DNA of 9,609 nt from an uncultured Bacteroidota bacterium (lineage in GTDB: Bacteria > Bacteroidota > Bacteroidia > UBA7662), in assembly GCA_903856555.1 (NCBI GenBank), contig CAIOCC010000009.1, positions 1 to 9,609 on the forward strand, read 5' to 3'. Position numbers and translations under genes: made by a program. Below the pieces are notes generated by a model. It worked only from the letters and a program-made list of their open reading frames with translations. It was not told the origin of the DNA and searched no databases. This document shows positions 5,323 to 9,609 of the stretch, in pieces; the first letter of the stretch is position 1; each line of letters opens with the position of its first letter.

Positions 5323-7035
5323 ATGAACGAAAATCTACCGGGCTTTGCCGACCTGGGTCTTAATCCGGGTTTGTTACTCGGAGTACAGGACCTCGGCTTT
5401 GAAAAGCCCACGCCTATTCAGGCCCAGACCATTCCTATTCTTCTATCGGGTGACCACGACTTGTTCGGTCTCGCCCAAACAGGTTCCGGCAAAACAGCTG
5501 CCTTTGGCCTACCGCTTTTGCAACACTTGGATCTCCAGGCCCGCGGTGTTCAGGCCTTGGTCTTGAGTCCAACCCGGGAGCTCTGTGTCCAAATCTCCAA
5601 CGATCTCGAAAAATTCGCCGCCAGAACCGAAGGGATTCGCATTCTAGCGGTCTACGGGGGGGCAGGGATCCAGGCTCAAATCAGTCGTCTCCGTTCGGGT
5701 GTTCAGGTGGTGGTCGCAACCCCGGGTCGTCTCATGGACCTCATGGAGCGCAAGGCCTTGGACCTAAGCGTTGTTCAAACCCTTGTTCTGGACGAGGCCG
5801 ACGAGATGCTGGACATGGGATTCCGCGATGACCTGGATTATATCCTAACCCATGCGGCGGGTCGTCGCCGGACTTGGCTTTTTTCGGCCACCATGCCGGC
5901 CGAAATCAAAAAGATGGCGGATCGTTTCCTCAAAGATCCCCAAACCCTCCGTTCCGATTCGCAATCAGCGGCCCCTTCCCAATTGGAGCATTGGTCGTTC
6001 CAGGTGCCCTTCGCCCGCAAATACGAAGCCCTCAAGCGGCTCATTGACGCGCATCCAGAGATGTACGGCATTGTATTTACCCGTACCAAGGCCGAAGCCC
6101 AGGAATTGACCGAAAAACTCATTCGGGAAGGGTACGATTTGGAGGCTCTCCACGGGGACTTGTCCCAAGCGCAGCGGGACAAAGTCATGGCCCGCTTTCG
6201 GGAGCGCTCCCTTCAATTGATGGTAGCGACGGACGTCGCGGCACGGGGTATCGATGTCAAGGATATTACCCACGTTGTTCATTACTCGATACCCGAAGAC
6301 TCGGAGGTTTATACGCATCGCAGCGGCCGGACCGCCAGGGCCGGCAAGGCAGGAGTTTCGATGGTGATTCTGGGACCCAAGGATACTTTCAGGCTCAAAC
6401 AAATTGAAAAGCAGGCCAAAGTCCGCTTTCAAGTGGGGACCATTCCCTCCGGAACTGCCATCGCGGAGGTGAAGCTCCGGCATTTTTTTGGCAAAATCGC
6501 TGCTTCGGAGCCTCGCATAGACCGCATTGGCGAACTCCTTCAAGGTCTTCAGCCCATGTTGGACGGGATGGATCGCGATACCCTCATCCAGAAATTGGTT
6601 TGGATGGAGTTTGAGCGCTTGTTCCGCTATTACGCCCTCCAGAACGATGCCGATATGCAGGGCCGTCAGGCGATGGGTGACATGCCCGCAGGACGTGGTC
6701 ATTCGGATCGCGAAGACCAACCGGGTTTGCAAGTCAATTTGGGAACGCGGGATGGTTTTTACAAGGCCAGCATGTTGCAGTTTTTGTTGGACCATTCAGG
6801 TCTTCAAAAGGCCGATTTGGGCAAGATCATTTTGGGCGACTCCTGGACCACGGTGGAAGCTGAACAAGAATCCTTGGATCAAATTCGATCCACCTTTGAC
6901 GGGGCTCGTTTTCGGGGTAGGGCCATTCGAGTGACGGCCCATCAAGGGGGGCGAAGCAACGAGAGGCCGGCCTACGCGGGTCCTCGGAATGGTGGCAAAA
7001 GCCGCCCGCCCTTTAAACGAGATTATAATCGTTAA
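5323..7035 (+). CDS. DEAD-box ATP-dependent RNA helicase (DeaD/CsdA-like) with DbpA-type RNA-binding domain
   Basis: A 570-residue cytoplasmic RNA helicase. Motifs in order: Q motif GFEKPTPIQ (25-33), motif I AQTGSGKT (51-58), Ia PTREL (83-87), GG (112-113), Ib TPGR (133-136), motif II DEAD (157-160), III SAT (188-190), IV IVFTRTK (250-256), V ATDVAARGID (302-311) and VI HRSGRTARAG (332-341). A helical linker at about 385-440 is followed by a DbpA-like RNA-binding domain (about 468-540, NLGTRDGFYKASMLQFLLD through RGRAIRV) and a basic Gly/Arg-rich tail. The layout resembles DeaD/CsdA, known for roles in ribosome assembly and cold adaptation, but the exact orthologue cannot be fixed. ATG 5323 was chosen because the conserved N-terminus follows directly; the frame stays open back to about 5161, but that part is antisense to cmk, includes the promoter box and has no helicase-like sequence. 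An intrinsic terminator follows. Confidence 0.95.
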   Translation: MNENLPGFADLGLNPGLLLGVQDLGFEKPTPIQAQTIPILLSGDHDLFGLAQTGSGKTAAFGLPLLQHLDLQARGVQALVLSPTRELCVQISNDLEKFAARTEGIRILAVYGGAGIQAQISRLRSGVQVVVATPGRLMDLMERKALDLSVVQTLVLDEADEMLDMGFRDDLDYILTHAAGRRRTWLFSATMPAEIKKMADRFLKDPQTLRSDSQSAAPSQLEHWSFQVPFARKYEALKRLIDAHPEMYGIVFTRTKAEAQELTEKLIREGYDLEALHGDLSQAQRDKVMARFRERSLQLMVATDVAARGIDVKDITHVVHYSIPEDSEVYTHRSGRTARAGKAGVSMVILGPKDTFRLKQIEKQAKVRFQVGTIPSGTAIAEVKLRHFFGKIAASEPRIDRIGELLQGLQPMLDGMDRDTLIQKLVWMEFERLFRYYALQNDADMQGRQAMGDMPAGRGHSDREDQPGLQVNLGTRDGFYKASMLQFLLDHSGLQKADLGKIILGDSWTTVEAEQESLDQIRSTFDGARFRGRAIRVTAHQGGRSNERPAYAGPRNGGKSRPPFKRDYNR

Positions 7036-7080
7036 TGTTAATTTAATAGTCTGATTTTCAAATCCATATAGTGGTATTGT

Positions 7081-7111
7081 AAAAAACAAGCTTTTTGGCT
7101 TGTTTTTTTTT
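7081..7111 (+). terminator. Intrinsic terminator after the helicase gene
   Basis: An 11-bp stem, AAAAAACAAGC (7081-7091) with GCTTGTTTTTT (7098-7108), has a 6-nt loop TTTTTG, and the T-tract runs on to 7111 (nine Ts from 7103). It lies 45 bp after the helicase stop and shields dnaA from read-through. The stem is A/T-rich at its base, so the effective part is CAAGC/GCTTG. Confidence 0.85.
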
Positions 7112-7117
7112 ACACGC

Positions 7118-7126
7118 TTATCCCCA
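7118..7126 (+). promoter_or_regulatory. DnaA-box-like 9-mer upstream of dnaA
   Basis: TTATCCCCA differs from the consensus DnaA box TTATCCACA at one position. It lies 126 bp before the dnaA start, just after the helicase terminator. DnaA is known to repress its own gene through such boxes in several bacteria, so this site could be autoregulatory. It is a single site and could occur by chance. Confidence 0.3.
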
Positions 7127-7159
7127 AATTTTTCGCTTCGTAGTCAAGTATTTAGGTTA

Positions 7160-7182
7160 TTCGACCTTTTTTTTGGTCGGAA
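7160..7182. other. Small inverted repeat with T8 loop upstream of dnaA
   Basis: CGACC (7162-7166) and GGTCG (7175-7179) form a 5-bp perfect stem around a loop of exactly eight Ts; TT and AA on the outside could extend the pairing past a bulged G at 7180. The Ts are in the loop rather than after the stem, so this is not a normal terminator. It may be a protein-binding site or an incidental structure in the A/T-rich leader of dnaA. Confidence 0.35.
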
Positions 7183-7220
7183 GGGTTTTGAAATAGCAGC
7201 AGGATTTAAGAAATTCGTAC

Positions 7221-7228
7221 AACCTTTG
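7221..7228 (+). promoter_or_regulatory. Possible dnaA promoter, degenerate -7 box
   Basis: AACCTTTG matches TAnnTTTG at all fixed positions but the first; read with a longer gap, TACAACCTTTG (7218-7228) also contains TA and TTTG. It ends 23 nt before the dnaA ATG, predicting a leader of about 17-20 nt. The nearest TTTG upstream (7187-7190) is 30 bp away, too far for a normal -33 element. Confidence 0.35.
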
Positions 7229-7251
7229 CGCGACCTTATTAGTAGCGAATC

Positions 7252-8694
7252 ATGGCGGAGAAAGAAAACAAAACAGCAGAAAACGTTTGGGCCGAGTGCC
7301 TTGAAATCATCCGGGACAATATCAGTCTCCAGAGTTTCAAGACATGGTTTGAACCGGTGATGCCCAGCAAATTGGTAGGGGAGGTTTTGACCATACAGGT
7401 TCCTTCTCAGTTTTTTTACGAATGGCTGGAAGAGCATTATGTAAATCTGCTTCACAAGACCATCAAGCGGGCCCTAGGCCCCAACGGTCGTTTGGAATAC
7501 GCCGTGGTCATGGAAAACAGTGCCGGGGAAACCAGGCCCTATACCATCCAAATGCCGGGTGGTTCGGTGAAACAGGCCGGCGCCGAAGTGTCCATGCCGG
7601 TCAATATCGGACAGACCATCAAGAATCCTTTTGTGATTCCGGGTCTCAAAAAAATTCAAGTAGAGTCCCAACTCAACCCCCGTTATCGTTTTGATTCCTT
7701 TGTGGAGGGGGATTGCAATCGATTGGCCCGTTCAGCAGGCTTGGCGGTCGCAGCCAAACCCGGTGCAACCTCGTTCAATCCTCTCATGCTTTACGGTTCA
7801 ACCGGGCTAGGAAAAACGCATTTGGCCCAAGCCATCGGCAACCAAGTCCGTCAATTGTTTCCGGCCAAGACCGTCTTGTATGTAAGTTCCGAGAAATTCA
7901 CACAGCAGTTTGTGGATGCCATCAAGAACCAATCCGCCAACGATTTTGTGCATTTCTATCAGATGATGGATGTTTTGATTCTGGACGATGTCCACAACTT
8001 GGCCAACAAAGAGAAAACCCAGGATGTATTCTTCCATATTTTCAATCACCTTCACCAAAACGGAAAACAGCTCATTCTAACCAGCGATCGAGCCCCCAAG
8101 GATTTACGAGGGATGGAGGATCGACTCCTGTCCCGCTTCAAATGGGGACTCTCCACCGATTTGCAGGCTCCCGATTTTGAAACACGTTTGGCCATCCTCC
8201 AGAGCAAAATGTACGCCGATGGGATCGAATTGCCCTTGGAGGTCGTCGAATTTATTGCACACAACATCCATAGCAACATCCGTGAATTGGAAGGGGCTTT
8301 GACCTCGCTGATGGCCTATACCACGTTGAGCCATCGTCAGGCTGATCTGGAATTGGCCAGAAATGTCATCAAGAATTTCACGCGTCATACCCAGACCGAA
8401 ATTTCGATCGATTCTATTCAGTCCATGGTCTGCGAATATTTTGATCTACCGGTCGATTTGTTAAGGGCGAGCACGCGCAAGCGGGAGGTCGTTCAGGCCC
8501 GTCAGATTTCCATGTATTTCGCCAAAAAAATGACCAAATACAGTCTCAAGGCCATTGGGGAATATTTTGGTGGCCGGGACCATTCCACCGTGATCCATTC
8601 ATGCCAAACGGTGGAGGATTTGATGGAAACCGATCGCCGATTCCGCGGCTTTGTGGATGATATTCAGAAGAGGATCAAATCCTCGACCGTCTGA
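7252..8694 (+). CDS. dnaA: Chromosomal replication initiator protein DnaA
   Basis: A 480-residue AAA+ ATPase that binds DnaA boxes at oriC, oligomerises with ATP and opens the origin. Domain I (about 1-78) has the usual NVWAECLEII...WFEPV layout; domain II is a short linker. Domain III carries Walker A GSTGLGKTH (182-190), Walker B LILDDVH (242-248), sensor 1 LILTSD (274-279), the box VII segment SRFKWGL with arginine-finger candidate Arg295, and sensor 2 NIRELEGAL (342-350). Domain IV ends in the DnaA signature GEYFGGRDHSTVIHS (436-450) for DNA binding. ATG 7252 gives a family-typical N-terminus. Walker A has Ser-Thr where most DnaA proteins have Gly-Val, and Walker B is followed by His-Asn where Gln-Phe/Leu is usual; both still fit the ATPase motifs. 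hisS follows after 16 bp in the same direction, suggesting one transcript. Confidence 0.98.
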   Translation: MAEKENKTAENVWAECLEIIRDNISLQSFKTWFEPVMPSKLVGEVLTIQVPSQFFYEWLEEHYVNLLHKTIKRALGPNGRLEYAVVMENSAGETRPYTIQMPGGSVKQAGAEVSMPVNIGQTIKNPFVIPGLKKIQVESQLNPRYRFDSFVEGDCNRLARSAGLAVAAKPGATSFNPLMLYGSTGLGKTHLAQAIGNQVRQLFPAKTVLYVSSEKFTQQFVDAIKNQSANDFVHFYQMMDVLILDDVHNLANKEKTQDVFFHIFNHLHQNGKQLILTSDRAPKDLRGMEDRLLSRFKWGLSTDLQAPDFETRLAILQSKMYADGIELPLEVVEFIAHNIHSNIRELEGALTSLMAYTTLSHRQADLELARNVIKNFTRHTQTEISIDSIQSMVCEYFDLPVDLLRASTRKREVVQARQISMYFAKKMTKYSLKAIGEYFGGRDHSTVIHSCQTVEDLMETDRRFRGFVDDIQKRIKSSTV

Positions 8695-8710
8695 TTCTAT
8701 TTTAGGGTCC

Positions 8711-9609
8711 ATGGAACCCAAATCAGCAGCCCCGGTTCGGGGGACCCGAGATTTCGGGGCATCCCAAATGCGGAGACGCAAAGCCTTGTTTTCGGTCATC
8801 GAAGCCGCTTTTTTGCGTTGCGGTTACGGTCCGCTCGAAACCCCGGCCATGGAATCTGGGTCAACTCTCAGCGGCAAATACGGGGAGGAGGGGGATCGTT
8901 TGATTTTTCACGTTTTGAATTCCGGTTCGTTTTCCGAAGGGGTAGAACCGGAGCTATGGAACCAACTGAGGGAACAACCCCGACGCCTTGTGCCGTTGCT
9001 ATGCGAAAAGGCGTTGCGTTACGACTTGACCGTTCCTCTGGCTCGCTATGTCGCGGCCAACCATGCCAAACTGAGTTTTCCATTCAAACGATACCAAATT
9101 CAGCCCGTATGGAGGGCCGATCGTCCTCAAAAGGGCCGATTCAGGGAATTTATTCAATGCGATGCCGATGTGGTGGCCCCGGAGATTTCGACCTTTCATC
9201 AGGCCGAACTTTTGGGGCTTTACCGGGATGTTTTGGATGGCTTGGGATTTAGGAATTATCGAATTCGGGTGAACGATCGTCGTTTCCTGAACCTTTTGGC
9301 CTCTTGGGGCGGGGTTCCTGGACAGGTTGCTCGTTTGGGTTTGCTTTTGGACAAATTGGATAAGCAAGGTTGGGCGGTCGTTCGCGATGAATTGCTCGCC
9401 TTGGGATTTGAGCCTTCCAAATTGGATCTTTTGGTTCAGTGCGTCCCCTTGGATCGCCCCATGGGTCAGGTGATGACCTGGATTGAATTTCACGATTGGA
9501 TGCAAGCAATTCTAAGGGATGGAGGAATAACGGATCTTGTGAAGGAAGATGCCCTCAACGCCTTGAAAGAGACCGAGCAAGTTGTGACTTTCTTTGGTCA
9601 AAATCAGGC
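8711..9609 (+). CDS. hisS: Histidyl-tRNA synthetase (3' partial)
   Basis: A class II aminoacyl-tRNA synthetase that charges tRNA-His with histidine using ATP in the cytoplasm. From ATG 8711 the frame stays open for 299 codons to the end of the window, so the C-terminal part, including motif 3 and the anticodon-binding domain, is missing. Visible features: the N-terminal RGTRDF (10-15) typical of HisS; ETPAMESGSTLSGKYGEEGD (43-62); CEKALRYDLTVPLARYVA (98-115); and motif 2, FKRYQIQPVWRADRP (125-139) with KGRFREFIQCDADV (141-154), which binds ATP and the acceptor end. These forms, with LRYDLTVP and RPQKGRFREF, are those of Bacteroidota and eukaryote-like HisS rather than of E. coli. The ATP-phosphoribosyltransferase subunit HisZ is a relative, but the intact catalytic segments favour a true synthetase. 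The gene lies 16 bp after dnaA and is probably cotranscribed with it; no own promoter element is seen in the gap. Confidence 0.94.
   Translation, partial: MEPKSAAPVRGTRDFGASQMRRRKALFSVIEAAFLRCGYGPLETPAMESGSTLSGKYGEEGDRLIFHVLNSGSFSEGVEPELWNQLREQPRRLVPLLCEKALRYDLTVPLARYVAANHAKLSFPFKRYQIQPVWRADRPQKGRFREFIQCDADVVAPEISTFHQAELLGLYRDVLDGLGFRNYRIRVNDRRFLNLLASWGGVPGQVARLGLLLDKLDKQGWAVVRDELLALGFEPSKLDLLVQCVPLDRPMGQVMTWIEFHDWMQAILRDGGITDLVKEDALNALKETEQVVTFFGQNQ

Noticed and set aside
5965..6795. Open frame of 276 codons on the minus strand inside the helicase gene
   Set aside because: It is antisense to conserved helicase motifs IV-VI and the linker, with no recognisable domain; treated as a shadow.
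7036..7251. Replication origin upstream of dnaA
   Set aside because: Only one near-consensus DnaA box is seen, with no cluster of boxes. Some A/T-rich sequence is present, but that is not enough to call oriC.
8818..9252. Plus-strand open frame of 144 codons in the hisS region
   Set aside because: It is out of frame with hisS, whose conserved motifs run unbroken from 8711 to the window end, so this is a shadow.
8999..9505. Minus-strand open frame of 168 codons near the window end
   Set aside because: Antisense to hisS with no recognisable family features.
1..9609. Mobile element, CRISPR array, defence island or toxin-antitoxin system
   Set aside because: Both strands were read for transposase- or integrase-like proteins, regularly spaced direct repeats and small paired genes; none were found. 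The tRNA shows no attached integrase or duplicated 3' end.

Overview
The window looks like a chromosomal segment of a member of the Bacteroidota, close to Flavobacteriales/Cryomorphaceae-type genomes; the exact family cannot be fixed from the sequence alone. Three things support this. The first gene ends in a type IX secretion (T9SS) type A sorting domain, preceded by PKD, GEVED and dockerin-like modules. Several genes are preceded by the Bacteroidota -7 promoter element TAnnTTTG rather than by E. coli-like boxes. Start codons lack convincing Shine-Dalgarno sequences, and the HisS sequence is of the Bacteroidota type.

Layout: (1) 1-1773 (+), the 3' part of a large secreted cell-surface protein. 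(2) 1854-2612 (+), a membrane di-iron hydroxylase of the fatty acid hydroxylase/sterol desaturase superfamily, preceded by three imperfect 19-bp tandem repeats. (3) 2650-2723 (-), tRNA-Asp(GTC) with a strong intrinsic terminator packed between it and the hydroxylase stop codon. (4) 2810-4618 (+), the ribosome-associated GTPase TypA/BipA, divergent from the tRNA. (5) 4615-5292 (-), cytidylate kinase (cmk), whose stop codon interlocks with that of typA. (6) 5323-7035 (+), a DEAD-box RNA helicase with a DbpA-type C-terminal RNA-binding domain, divergent from cmk with only 30 bp between the start codons. (7) 7036-7251, an intergenic region with the helicase terminator, one DnaA-box-like 9-mer, a small T-loop hairpin and a degenerate promoter. 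(8) 7252-8694 (+), dnaA. (9) 8711-9609 (+), the first 299 codons of hisS, running off the end of the window.

Except for the secreted protein and the hydroxylase, the genes are housekeeping functions around translation and replication: tRNA, ribosome GTPase, RNA helicase, histidyl-tRNA synthetase, nucleotide supply and the initiator. They are very tightly packed. No mobile element, CRISPR array, phage gene or defence/toxin system is visible, and I do not see a new biological system. The most interesting signals are regulatory: back-to-back TAnnTTTG promoters between cmk and the helicase, so close to both start codons that both mRNAs are predicted to be leaderless or nearly so; a second divergent promoter pair between tRNA-Asp and typA; the interlocked TAA stops of typA and cmk; and the tandem repeat before the hydroxylase gene. 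No gene-free stretch exceeds 300 bases; the longest is 216 bp upstream of dnaA.
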